From: Thainema sp966674685
Lineage (GTDB): Bacteria; Cyanobacteriota; Cyanobacteriia; Phormidesmidales; Phormidesmidaceae
Length of the DNA: 64,000 bases
Assembly: GCA_966674685.1 (NCBI GenBank)
Contig: CBKWJC010000006.1
Coordinates: 1 to 64,000, forward strand
Direction of reading: 5' to 3'
Position numbers and translations under genes: made by a program. Positions 8,577 through 16,548 of the stretch are shown here, one piece after another (the first letter of the stretch is position 1; each line of letters opens with the position of its first letter). The notes beneath the pieces were generated by a model, which was not told where the DNA came from, did no database searches, and saw only the letters and a program-made list of their open reading frames with translations.

Positions 8577-8660
8577 TTAAGTCAAAATGTGAAGAAATTG
8601 TGAAAAAAATACAGTTTGCGATCGCAACTGAACTGGGGTTAGAAGGATTAACCCAGGATA

Positions 8661-8792
8661 TCAATACGCAACCTGTAGTGCCCAATATAACAGGACTACG
8701 ATACCGCCGAGGATAAACATGCCTGAGAGCGCGATCGCAGGTGAGGTATCAGCACTGTCAAACTTCATGATGCCGCGATTTTGCTGAGTCAT
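8661..8792 (-). CDS. Small single-helix membrane protein (43 aa)
   Basis: From the ATG at 8792, which has a good ribosome-binding site (aaggagcg) about 10 bases upstream, the frame gives 43 residues. The first 16 are polar (TQQNRGIMKFDSADTS), and one clear transmembrane helix follows (ALSGMFILGGIVVLLYWALQVAY) to the C-terminus. This is the layout of small photosystem, cytochrome b6f or NDH-1 subunits, but it does not match any of those I can recall (PsbT, PsbX, PsbY, PsaM, PetN). It is best left as an unassigned one-helix protein. The longer frame to 8864 lacks a ribosome-binding site. Confidence 0.65.
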   Translation of the reverse strand: MTQQNRGIMKFDSADTSPAIALSGMFILGGIVVLLYWALQVAY

Positions 8793-9223
8793 AACGAGTT
8801 TCGCTCCTTTTGATCTAAAGAATAGATTCGACACAAATCCGTACAAATCCGTTATGAAAATCATGTATGTTGGTAGTTTTCAGACATCACTATCTGATCG
8901 CTACCTGTATGTTTATGCTAGCGATCAGAATTTGGGGATCGCTAGATTTTAATTTGCCCTTCAGCAAACTCAATTTGGCATTACAAAATGAAACATTTTT
9001 TGTGTTTTGTTAGAGCTACTCAATTCAAAATGCTGGTTATAGGCATAGCCACATCGGTTAGGACATTAGAAAATTCCTACAACGTTCAAACGTTAATTAC
9101 CTAGCTGTCTCAACCCAAATGGTAATGACCATACCTCATACAAAACCCCTAAATTGATCTAAACGGATTCCGCATCAACAGGTATAGTTCTGACTAAAAG
9201 CTTTTATCCTAAATCTGCTGCTT
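8793..9223. other. Divergent spacer with an inverted repeat
   Basis: No gene is visible in this 431-base spacer between divergent genes. An inverted repeat ctgatcgcta/tagcgatcag (8894-8903 and 8919-8928) sits about 100 bases upstream of the small membrane-protein gene, and a third half-copy (gatcgctag) lies at 8937-8945. This could be an operator, but no factor can be named. Confidence 0.4.
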
Positions 9224-10330
9224 GTGAAAATTGTCCTCATTCTTTTGCTGATCGGTGTAGCGATCGCAGTTGTGCTCGAACTTGGCTTGCGGCGCATCTA
9301 CGGCTTTGGTCATCCGCTGCTCTACGTAGCCGATGTGCAAACGGGATACCGAATTGCGCCCAATCAAAGCGTGCGCCGTTCTGGTAATCACATCCACATT
9401 AACCAGTACTCCATGCGTAGCCGTGAAATTACACCAACTCGGCCACCGAATATGCTGCGAATTCTGCTGCTGGGCGATTCGATTGCCAACGGTGGCTGGT
9501 GGACAGACCAGGCGGATATTGTGTCAGAACAAATCGCCCAAGAATTGCGATCGCACCTTTCAACCCTGACCGTTCATGGTGAAACTCCGCAATCTGTGGA
9601 AGTGCTCAATGCCTCAGCCAACTCCTGGGGGCCGCGCAATGAGCTAGCTTATCTAGCTAAATTTGGGTCGTTTGAATCGCAAGCGATTGTGCTGCTGATT
9701 AACACCGATGATTTATTTACGATTGCGCCCACATCGCTACAGGTCGGTCGCGATCGCAACTATCCCGCCCGTAAACCACCCTTAGCAATTGTCGAAGTCA
9801 TTCAGCGCTATGCGCTTAAACCTGATCCGATTCCAGAACTACAGGAACTGCGGCAGGAAGGTGGGGATCGGGTAGCCGCAAATATGGAAGCGATGCGCCA
9901 AATCAAAGTGATTGCTCAGCAGAACAACAGCTTTTTACTGATTGCTATGACGCCCCTGCTGCGGGAAGTGGGTGAACCGGGGCCACGAGATTATGAGCTA
10001 GAGGCGCGGCGACGACTACAGGATTTCATGCGCTACGAAACCATTCCCTATATTGACTATCTGCCGATGTTTAACCAAGCTGAATCCGCTGAGGCGCTCT
10101 ATCGAGACAACATTCACCTCAGTCCAGCAGGCAATCAAATCGTGCGCGATCGCATTGTTGAAACGTTACTCAACCAGTTCAACTCGCTATCCACCTTGCC
10201 TGGAACAGTCGAGTTTACACCTGCTGCAACAGGGACTGAACCATTCAGCATTCAGCACGATGCCATCAGCAACCCTGCCCATCATCCCAGCAATGACATC
10301 ATCGACGATCCCTGGATCAGTTCCGACTAA
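9224..10330 (+). CDS. SGNH/GDSL-type hydrolase, membrane anchored
   Basis: The frame opens with GTG at 9224 and gives 368 residues. Residues 1-20 form a hydrophobic signal-anchor helix. The SGNH blocks are present: block I LLLGDSIANGG (about residues 80-90) with the nucleophile serine, a block with NASANSWG, and block V YRDNIHLSPAGN with the Asp-His pair of the catalytic triad. The family includes esterases and O-acetyltransferase partners that act on polysaccharides; the substrate here is unknown. The last 40 residues are polar and low in complexity. The gene ends at the left border of a palindromic element (10331). Confidence 0.82.
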   Translation: MKIVLILLLIGVAIAVVLELGLRRIYGFGHPLLYVADVQTGYRIAPNQSVRRSGNHIHINQYSMRSREITPTRPPNMLRILLLGDSIANGGWWTDQADIVSEQIAQELRSHLSTLTVHGETPQSVEVLNASANSWGPRNELAYLAKFGSFESQAIVLLINTDDLFTIAPTSLQVGRDRNYPARKPPLAIVEVIQRYALKPDPIPELQELRQEGGDRVAANMEAMRQIKVIAQQNNSFLLIAMTPLLREVGEPGPRDYELEARRRLQDFMRYETIPYIDYLPMFNQAESAEALYRDNIHLSPAGNQIVRDRIVETLLNQFNSLSTLPGTVEFTPAATGTEPFSIQHDAISNPAHHPSNDIIDDPWISSD

Positions 10331-10423
10331 TATTAAGTCTGTGTATAACCCGATTTATTTTTGTGAAACGTTTGCGAAGCAAACGTTTCACAAAAATAAA
10401 TTATGGGTTTTCAACCAGACTTC
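10331..10423. repeat. Palindromic element family 1, copy 1
   Basis: This element of about 93 bp has outer arms aagtctg/cagactt, an A/T-rich middle (cgatttattttt and aaaaataaat), and a central perfect stem gtgaaacgtttgc/gcaaacgtttcac with a 3-base loop. It begins directly after the stop of the SGNH hydrolase gene. Other copies are at 32253, 32424, 38163, 38814, 44041, 50991, 57298 (half) and 57581. Confidence 0.85.
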
Positions 10424-10559
10424 CTACGAGTGCGATTTAATCATTCGTCAACTGTGGGAGCGGGTTTTGCTGTCAGCTCTATGACAAGGAGCAGATTGGT
10501 CTACTAAACCCGCCCCTACCCAATATCTTCCCTCGCCCCGTTGCCCCTCTTGCCCACAG

Positions 10560-10853
10560 CTACGTATATCGTCCCCACCTCAATAAGGCTGTGACAACAT
10601 ACAAAATGATTGCCGAACCGATAATCGACGGGATAATCGTCACCCCTTCGAACTGCCAGTTCAGAAAATCGAAGTCAATTCCATATTGATTTCGAACGAG
10701 TGCATGTGCCCAAGCGCCGAACCACACCCCTGCAAGACCGATCAAAATTAAACCGATGATCTTGCCCGGTATTGTGCGTGGCACCAGCGCATTTGCGATC
10801 GCAGCGCAGATGGCTGCAATCACTAACTGAATGAGGATTTGTTTAGGATCCAT
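10560..10853 (-). CDS. GlsB/YeaQ/YmgE-family small membrane protein
   Basis: From the ATG at 10853 this is a 97-residue protein with three hydrophobic segments (about 5-22, 30-50 and 72-92) and the glycine-rich motif PGKIIGLILIGLAGVWFGAW found in the transglycosylase-associated/GlsB family. The family is linked to envelope stress in other bacteria, but its biochemical role is unsettled. The gene follows proC by 13 bases on the minus strand and probably shares its transcript. Confidence 0.75.
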   Translation of the reverse strand: MDPKQILIQLVIAAICAAIANALVPRTIPGKIIGLILIGLAGVWFGAWAHALVRNQYGIDFDFLNWQFEGVTIIPSIIGSAIILYVVTALLRWGRYT

Positions 10854-10866
10854 TGTCCCAACCCCC

Positions 10867-11676
10867 TTATGATTGACCCAACTCCTGCGATCGCGCACTC
10901 GCGGCTCTGACGGCTTCGATTAATGCCGAGCGAAGTCCAAGTTCTTCCAGCTTGGCGATTCCCGTAATGGTCGTACCGCCAGGACTGGTAACGCGATCCT
11001 TCAGCACCCCAGGATGTAAATTCTCTGTCTGTATTAATTCTGCCGTACCGCGCACAGTTTGGATCGCCAACTGTAACGCAATCGGACGCGGCAACCCCGC
11101 TGCCACACCACCATCAGCCAAGGCTTCAATCACCAGCGCCACATATCCCGGCCCTGATCCTGATAGCCCCGTGACTGCATCCATCAGATACTCTGGTACA
11201 TCCACCACGTCACCAATCGCCTCTAACACCTGTCGCGCTTGGGTTAGATGGTGAGATTGAACCTGCTGTCCCAGTGCGATCGCAGTCATCCCTGCCCCCA
11301 CTATAGCAGGCGTATTCGGCATCGCTCGAATCACCGCCTGATTGGGGAACGCCGCCTCTAAACGGCTCAGTGGCGTCCCTGCCAAAATTGAAACGATGCA
11401 GGCTGTGGGTGCGATCGCAGTTTCCGCTAGCTCAGCAGCCACCACGGGAAAGATCTGAGGCTTAATCGCCAGCAGCACAATGTTTGCGGCCTGAGCTACG
11501 CGATAGTTCTCCGTCGTCGTTTGCACGCCATAGGTTTGCTCTAAATACGTCCGACGACTCTCGGCGGGATCGCTAACTAAAACAGCATCCGGTGAATATA
11601 GGTTTCGATGAAGAAGGCGGGATAAAATGGCTTCTCCCATTACCCCGCCTCCAATCATGCCAAATTGAATCGACAT
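10867..11676 (-). CDS. proC: Pyrroline-5-carboxylate reductase
   Basis: This 269-residue enzyme catalyses the last step of proline synthesis, the NAD(P)H-dependent reduction of pyrroline-5-carboxylate. Visible features are the nucleotide-binding GGGVMGEA near residue 9, the VIRAMPNTPAIVGAG segment, the SGSGPGYV motif, and the C-terminal dimer-domain signature HPGVLKDRVTSPGGTTITGI. The length is normal. It lies downstream of sepF, and the order pipX-pipY-sepF-proC is a known cyanobacterial arrangement. A 107-base gap containing a hairpin separates it from sepF. Confidence 0.95.
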   Translation of the reverse strand: MSIQFGMIGGGVMGEAILSRLLHRNLYSPDAVLVSDPAESRRTYLEQTYGVQTTTENYRVAQAANIVLLAIKPQIFPVVAAELAETAIAPTACIVSILAGTPLSRLEAAFPNQAVIRAMPNTPAIVGAGMTAIALGQQVQSHHLTQARQVLEAIGDVVDVPEYLMDAVTGLSGSGPGYVALVIEALADGGVAAGLPRPIALQLAIQTVRGTAELIQTENLHPGVLKDRVTSPGGTTITGIAKLEELGLRSALIEAVRAASARSQELGQS

Positions 11677-11708
11677 TGAATAATCTACACAAATTGTTTT
11701 CGGTAATC

Positions 11709-11774
11709 AGGTGATGTATGGGGTTGCACAGACCAAGCCCATACAACCCAACATCATCACCTTTTTGAGGACTA
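11709..11774. repeat. 66-bp hairpin repeat, copy A (sepF-proC gap)
   Basis: An imperfect hairpin begins with aggtgatg and returns as catcatcacct, with gcccatacaaccca on the right arm, and ends in gaggacta. A second copy of the same length with the same landmarks (gcccatacaatcca and aaggacta) lies at 13339-13404, in the pipY-sepF spacer. It fills most of the gap between the sepF stop and the proC start. Confidence 0.65.
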
Positions 11775-11783
11775 CCCGCTAAC

Positions 11784-12413
11784 CTACGCCATGCGTACCT
11801 GTGGCTCAACACCCCATGCCGGAGTAGGAGCAGCCTGCTGTGGGCGCATGTGGGGCTGGGGCTGAGGCTCATGCATATCGTTTTGCAAATCGACCTGAGT
11901 GCTGACCTGAACACAATTGGGAGTGAAGAGGAAAATGCTCTCACCAATGCGCTCTTGATGTCCATCAATGGCATAGGTTCCACCTGCAACAAAGTCAACG
12001 GCACGCTGAGCCTGGTCAGGATCCATGATGGTTAGGTTTAGCACAACGGACTTGCGCTCACGTAGCGCCTGAATCGCTTGCGGCATTTCTTCAAACGAAC
12101 GAGGTTCCATGACGACAACTTCTGACATGCCGTTCATGGCTCCGGGCATTCCGATTACGTTATTCATAGAAGATACCATTCCGGGTTCTGAATTCATGAC
12201 ACGATCTCTAACTCGACGACGACTGCGGATTTCTTCCTGAGGCTGGGGAGGCGGAGCAACAGGCATGGGCGCTTGGGGCGGCATGTGCTGCTCTTCCTGA
12301 TACAGGTTTTGATACTCCTCAACCCCGTCCATCTCGTCATATTCGTATTCGTAATCGGCTGGGTCACTTAAACCCACAAAATCCCGTAACTTCGTGAAGA
12401 TACTACTGCTCAC
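11784..12413 (-). CDS. sepF: Cell division protein SepF
   Basis: This 209-residue protein has the cyanobacterial SepF layout. The N-terminus is short and amphipathic (SSSIFTKLRDFVGL) and can bind the membrane. An acidic, Pro/Gln-rich linker follows. The SepF domain starts at about residue 98 (VVVMEPRSFEEMPQAIQALRERKSVVLNLTIMD) and continues with AVDFVAGGTYAIDGHQERIGESIFLFTP. SepF polymerises and tethers FtsZ filaments to the membrane at the division site. It lies downstream of pipX-pipY across an unusually long spacer and upstream of proC. Confidence 0.95.
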   Translation of the reverse strand: MSSSIFTKLRDFVGLSDPADYEYEYDEMDGVEEYQNLYQEEQHMPPQAPMPVAPPPQPQEEIRSRRRVRDRVMNSEPGMVSSMNNVIGMPGAMNGMSEVVVMEPRSFEEMPQAIQALRERKSVVLNLTIMDPDQAQRAVDFVAGGTYAIDGHQERIGESIFLFTPNCVQVSTQVDLQNDMHEPQPQPHMRPQQAAPTPAWGVEPQVRMA

Positions 12414-13162
12414 GGTTCACGCTCCATCACGACTAGAGTTAACAGTTCAATCAATCTTTGGCTAATCGCTAGTTAGCAAATTGATTAAACATCAAAAACC
12501 AAACAAAAGCAAAACTTTTTTCAGGTTGAGACTATTGTCTCCCCAATGAGCTATTTTGCGCTGATCTTAATCAAGAATTAAGGCATGGATGCAAAGCTTA
12601 CGTGTTCGCAACTTTGCCAAAAAATCACTGAGCGCTAAAGGCTTTCTCCGCCTCGTTTTTGTTGGCTGTCTTTCAACATTGAGTCCACAGTATACATCAA
12701 ATTTTCAAAGTCAACCCTTTGTTAATTTCTTGTCAAAATTGAGCGGCTGATAAGGGTCAATCTGCGATCGCAGAATCATTGTGCCATTCCAGCAAATGAT
12801 GACCGGCAGGGACTTTAGGCGGATCAGCATATGTTGATGATGTGAATACTGAGTTTGCATTCACTTAACGGTTCGAAAGAGAAAGGGGAGTGTCTATTTG
12901 AGCAAACTTAAATCCTCTAACAGACTGTTAAATTTTCATCTAAAGGATCAGCAATCATTGAAAACGTATTCGATTTAACAAATTACTCGCTCTATGCAAA
13001 CTTATATCACCATCACTATTCACTATTGCTATAAATAGTGATGCCAGTTCCACGAAAAATACGCAGACCAAATAGCAACCTAGCAGAAACAAAAAACCAG
13101 ATCGCCAAACTCCATTGAGCTAGACTCAATGCCTATGAAATTGATGGTGGAATGAATCAAAT

Positions 13163-13266
13163 AAGTAGCTGCACATCGATAAATGCATATCTAAAAACCG
13201 GGGGAGCATCCCGCCGGGACACTCTCCCGGTTTTTAGATGCGCTGATTGATGCCAACCTACTACTT
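13163..13266. repeat. Structured intergenic repeat, copy B
   Basis: Outer arms aagtag/ctactt enclose a conserved left part (agtagctg, ataaatgca) and right part (tttagatgcg, gatgccaacctact) shared with 5841-5950. The inner stem is stronger than in copy A: ctaaaaaccggg at 13191-13202 pairs exactly with 13226-13237. Sequence differences between the two copies in the inner stem keep the pairing, which points to a folded RNA or a palindromic mobile element. Confidence 0.65.
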
Positions 13267-13338
13267 GAGTTGAATAGGGAATAAATCATGAATATCCACA
13301 TTCAACCCGTGCTAGACGTTTCCAATCAGGTAGTGTTC

Positions 13339-13404
13339 AGGCGATGGTTTTGGATGATATTGACACAGCCCATACAATCCAAAATCATGATCTATTAAGG
13401 ACTA
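13339..13404. repeat. 66-bp hairpin repeat, copy B (pipY-sepF gap)
   Basis: This degenerate copy of the hairpin at 11709-11774 has the same length and shares gcgatg at the left, gcccatacaa and catgat in the right arm, and aaggacta at the end. The two copies flank sepF on either side. Confidence 0.6.
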
Positions 13405-13700
13405 TCGTCAATGGAAACGGGGTCTAGCTGTATCTGCACCTTGTCTAGTTGATGCTGGCTTTGATGGCGGTCTAGGACGATGTCCCAATTTCTAATGAAA
13501 TTACAATGCGGTTCACCCGCCAAGGCAAATTGGGAGATTGTCCGAGCCTCTCTCTGCTTACTGCTGAAGGATAGCACCATTTATCAAAAATGGAACACAA
13601 CAGTCAAATATTGTCAGATGAACATTGGGTTAAGTAGCTGAATCTGGTTCTACATAACGGTTATACTCAAGAGCTTCATTGAATTCAGTCGGCAATTTTG

Positions 13701-14372
13701 TCAGTATACGCGCTGTCCAAACAAACTGCGACCAATTCGCACCATCGTTGAACCCGCCCGAATTGCGATCGCATAATCTGCCGACATCCCCATCGAAAGT
13801 TGATCCATCGGCCAATCGGTTTCTTGAGCCAGTTGATGCGCCAGTTCCCGCACCTGGATAAACCCCTGCTCCGTTTCAGCCTCGGTTAAACCCAGGGGCA
13901 AAATCGTCATCAGTCCCCGAATTGGTAGATGCTTACACTTGAGTAATTCCGGCAAATCCTGCCGCAGTTCCGGAATCGTCCAACCGTACTTATTGGGGTC
14001 GGGCAGTGGTTTAACTTGCAAGCACATCTGCGGCACTCGCTCTAAATCTGCGGCAAGACGATTCATCCGCTGCGCCAGCTTCAGGCTGTCGACCGAATGA
14101 ATCCAGTCAAACTGCTCCAGCGCTTTTTGAGCCTTGTTGCTTTGCAGATGACCAATAAAGTGCCAAACCATATCTGAGTCATCGAGAATAGCCTGCTTCG
14201 CTGCTGCCTCTTGCACTTTGCTCTCACCAAAATCGCGCAGACCAACCTCATAGGCAATCTGCATCGCCTCAACTGGGATCTGTTTAGACACCGCAATCAG
14301 GCGGACATGCGACGGAATCGATTGTCGCACCTGAGCAATCTGATCAGCAATTTCAGAGTTTGATAAAACCAT
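13701..14372 (-). CDS. pipY: PipY (YggS/PROSC family PLP-binding protein)
   Basis: From the ATG at 14372 the protein has 223 residues. It has the YggS hallmarks: the PLP lysine in VRLIAVSKQIP, DFGESKVQEAAAK, WHFIGHLQSNKAQKAL, and the phosphate-binding end GMSADYAIAIRAGSTMVRIGRSLFG. YggS proteins buffer free pyridoxal phosphate and affect amino-acid and vitamin B6 balance. In cyanobacteria the gene directly follows pipX, as here (67-base gap), and the two are functionally linked. An upstream start at 14405 is less likely. Confidence 0.93.
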   Translation of the reverse strand: MVLSNSEIADQIAQVRQSIPSHVRLIAVSKQIPVEAMQIAYEVGLRDFGESKVQEAAAKQAILDDSDMVWHFIGHLQSNKAQKALEQFDWIHSVDSLKLAQRMNRLAADLERVPQMCLQVKPLPDPNKYGWTIPELRQDLPELLKCKHLPIRGLMTILPLGLTEAETEQGFIQVRELAHQLAQETDWPMDQLSMGMSADYAIAIRAGSTMVRIGRSLFGQRVY

Positions 14373-14439
14373 AATCCGCCACTGACTTAACCGCCTACCC
14401 GTCAATCTTGACGTGAGATAGCCGCAAACGCGATAACCG

Positions 14440-14709
14440 TTATTGGAACGTACGCTTATAGGTCTGCATCAGCTGATCATATTCGGTGTACTGCCCTGTT
14501 CGTCGCAACAGGCGCAGGCGATTTTCCAAAATGATACGGGCATCAGTACGGGTCGTTGGGTCAAATCGCGTTCCACTACCCGATATCGTCACAATAAAAA
14601 ATAGCCGTTGAGCATAGAGAGTCGAAAATAGTTCGCTGTTTTCGTCGATGACACAGATCCGAAACAACAAACCAAAGGTTGGATGATTTAAATAGGTTTC
14701 AGCACTCAT
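14440..14709 (-). CDS. pipX: PipX, PII-interacting NtcA co-activator
   Basis: This 89-residue protein matches PipX along its whole length: an ETYLNHPTFGLL start, LFSTLYAQRLFFIV in the tudor-like domain, and DARIILENRLRLLRR followed by two helices. PipX binds either NtcA (with 2-oxoglutarate), as a co-activator of nitrogen-control genes, or PII (with ADP), which sequesters it. It begins a minus-strand unit with pipY. A matching NtcA promoter is seen upstream of glnA in this window. Confidence 0.95.
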   Translation of the reverse strand: MSAETYLNHPTFGLLFRICVIDENSELFSTLYAQRLFFIVTISGSGTRFDPTTRTDARIILENRLRLLRRTGQYTEYDQLMQTYKRTFQ

Positions 14710-15018
14710 TCAAGCTTGGTTTTCAGATGAATATTCAACATGGGCAATCTATCAATCGTTAGAGGAGATATTTTACACCGTTTTGAACCCGTATTCATTA
14801 CAGAGCAAGGGTTTCAGCTTATCAAAAATATGCCTAAATATAGAATCTCAAATGAATCTTAAAATTCGGACGTTACTTTTAGAGCTTTCAAAACGTTAAG
14901 CCGAGATTACCGCTATTCCGACCTATCTTACTGCGTTTGCTGCCTTTTCCAATCTGAGATTTGATAGAACTCAATTTCTGGAGTGAGGAGTGAGGAACTT
15001 GCCTACCTACTCTCCTAA
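14710..15018. other. Spacer between pipX and the trpE-like gene
   Basis: No gene is visible in these 309 bases. The region just upstream of pipX is AT-rich and probably carries its promoter. The part near 14975-15018 is a simple tract of gagtgagg and ctacctact units that continues into the last codons of the trpE-like gene. Confidence 0.5.
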
Positions 15019-16548
15019 CTACCTACCCATCCACTCATCTACCCATCCAGTCTCTAACCCAAGGGCTAACAATTGCGCTTTGGCCTTTTGAATTGATTCA
15101 TGCCATTCCCGTTTTGGGTCGCTGTCGGCTACAATTCCGGCTCCTACCTGTCCCCATACGGTCTGTATTTTTCTATTCACGGAATTTGATGATGAGTTGG
15201 ACGGTGCCATAAGGAGGGTGCGAATCAGAATGTTTAGATCCAGATGTCCCCGTTGATCTAAATAGCCGCAGGAGCCATAGAACAAGCTGCGCCGCACGGG
15301 TTCCAGTTCTTCGATGATCTCCATACAGCGGACTTTCGGACAACCCGTGATGGTACCCCCTGGGAAAACGGCGCGGATTAAATCAATAGCATTGCGATCG
15401 CACTTTAGATCGCCAATCACGTTACTCACCAGATGCATAACGTGGCTATAGCGCTCCACGGTGAGTAGCTCGTTGACCTGTACGGAACCCCATTCACAGA
15501 CGCGGCCTAGATCGTTACGCTCTAGGTCTACCAGCATAATGTGCTCGGCATTCTCCTTCCGGTTTTGCAGCAGCGCTTGCTCGTAAGCTTGGTCGTCCAG
15601 CGGCGTTGCACCACGGGGACGAGTACCTGCGATCGGACGGGTTTGCGCTCGACGTTTTTCAAGTTGAACCAACCGTTCGGGTGAACAACTGACAACTTCG
15701 CCCCAGGGAGTTCGCCAGTAGCTAGCAAAGGGTGAGGGGTTAATCTGCTGGAGCTGACGGTAGATGACCCAGCCTGTTGCTTCGGTTGTTAACTCAAATC
15801 GCAGTGACAGATTGGTCTGGAAAATATCGCCAGCCTGAATGTGAGCTTTGGTCTGCCGCACAGCCGCTTCATACTCTGCTTGTGATGTACCAAAGCGTAG
15901 GGTTGAAGCTTGCTGTAGCTTGAGCGCATGAGACGGGACTGGATCAGTTGACGATGTTTGATATTGACCCTTTTCAAGTCGCTTTTCTAAATCGCTAAAC
16001 TGCTCAGGATCAGTAACAGCCAGCCATAACCGCTGCTGCGCGTGATCCAGAACGGCAAACCACTCCGGCTCATACCAGTAGGCCACCGGAAACGGCAGCG
16101 GATCGGTGTTTAAGGTCGGTAAGCTTTCAATTTCCCAGGCCAAATCGTAGCCCAGCCAGCCCAGCCAGCCACCTGTGAAGGGTAAATCCGGCTGTGTCTC
16201 AGTTCTGACAGCAGTTGCAGCCGTCGCCAACCGTTGTTGTAACGTACTCAGAATATTGCCAATCTCAGGTGTCCACAGCTTTAACTCACCCGCATTCTGA
16301 CGCGGTGGGCCAGCGCAGATGGACATGCGCGTCATCGACTGCACCGCATCCACGCTTTGCTGATCGGCGGGTAATGGATAGGGGCTTTCCAGCAGAGTTG
16401 CGATCGCGCTTTCTGGCGGCACCAAAGCAGCAAACACATCCGATCCCGTGCGCTGTGCTAACGGATAGGAGCGCCAGTGCCAGGGCTGTAGAACGGGTTC
16501 CATTGATTGGGCGGGAGGTGGTTCTAGGGTTGGTTCCGGCACAGTCAC
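15019..16548 (-). CDS. Anthranilate synthase component I family (TrpE/PabB-like)
   Basis: This 509-residue chorismate-using enzyme has the family's catalytic blocks: FQTNLSLRFE, PFASYWRTPWGEVVSCSPERLVQ, PIAGTRPRG, ENAEHIMLVDLERNDLGRV, FPGGTITGCPKVRCMEIIEELE and GQVGAGIVADSDP. Alanine in PIAGT is typical of anthranilate synthases, while many aminodeoxychorismate synthases have lysine there. Cyanobacteria have paralogues of both kinds, so product assignment stays open. It overlaps the cbiQ-like gene by four bases (ATGA) and must be translated from the same mRNA. Its last codons (about WVDEWMGR) come from a simple repeat tract. Confidence 0.85.
   Translation of the reverse strand: MTVPEPTLEPPPAQSMEPVLQPWHWRSYPLAQRTGSDVFAALVPPESAIATLLESPYPLPADQQSVDAVQSMTRMSICAGPPRQNAGELKLWTPEIGNILSTLQQRLATAATAVRTETQPDLPFTGGWLGWLGYDLAWEIESLPTLNTDPLPFPVAYWYEPEWFAVLDHAQQRLWLAVTDPEQFSDLEKRLEKGQYQTSSTDPVPSHALKLQQASTLRFGTSQAEYEAAVRQTKAHIQAGDIFQTNLSLRFELTTEATGWVIYRQLQQINPSPFASYWRTPWGEVVSCSPERLVQLEKRRAQTRPIAGTRPRGATPLDDQAYEQALLQNRKENAEHIMLVDLERNDLGRVCEWGSVQVNELLTVERYSHVMHLVSNVIGDLKCDRNAIDLIRAVFPGGTITGCPKVRCMEIIEELEPVRRSLFYGSCGYLDQRGHLDLNILIRTLLMAPSNSSSNSVNRKIQTVWGQVGAGIVADSDPKREWHESIQKAKAQLLALGLETGWVDEWMGR

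Larger units (their letters stand above)
12414..13700. other. 1.3-kb spacer between pipY and sepF
   Basis: No supported gene lies here, although the two flanking genes are often close in other cyanobacteria. The spacer holds an inverted repeat (catcactatt/aatagtgatg, about 13011-13043), the second copy of a structured repeat (13163-13266) and the second copy of a 66-bp hairpin (13339-13404). From 13405 to 13580 there is a short minus-strand frame (61 codons) without a recognisable domain. The long gap suggests that sepF has its own promoter. Confidence 0.6.

Noticed and set aside
8398..8580. 60-codon plus-strand frame downstream of a hairpin
   Set aside because: The frame runs through the hairpin and has no ribosome-binding site.
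13395..13580. Transposase fragment in the pipY-sepF spacer
   Set aside because: The 61-codon frame has no recognisable transposase motif, and no terminal repeats were found.
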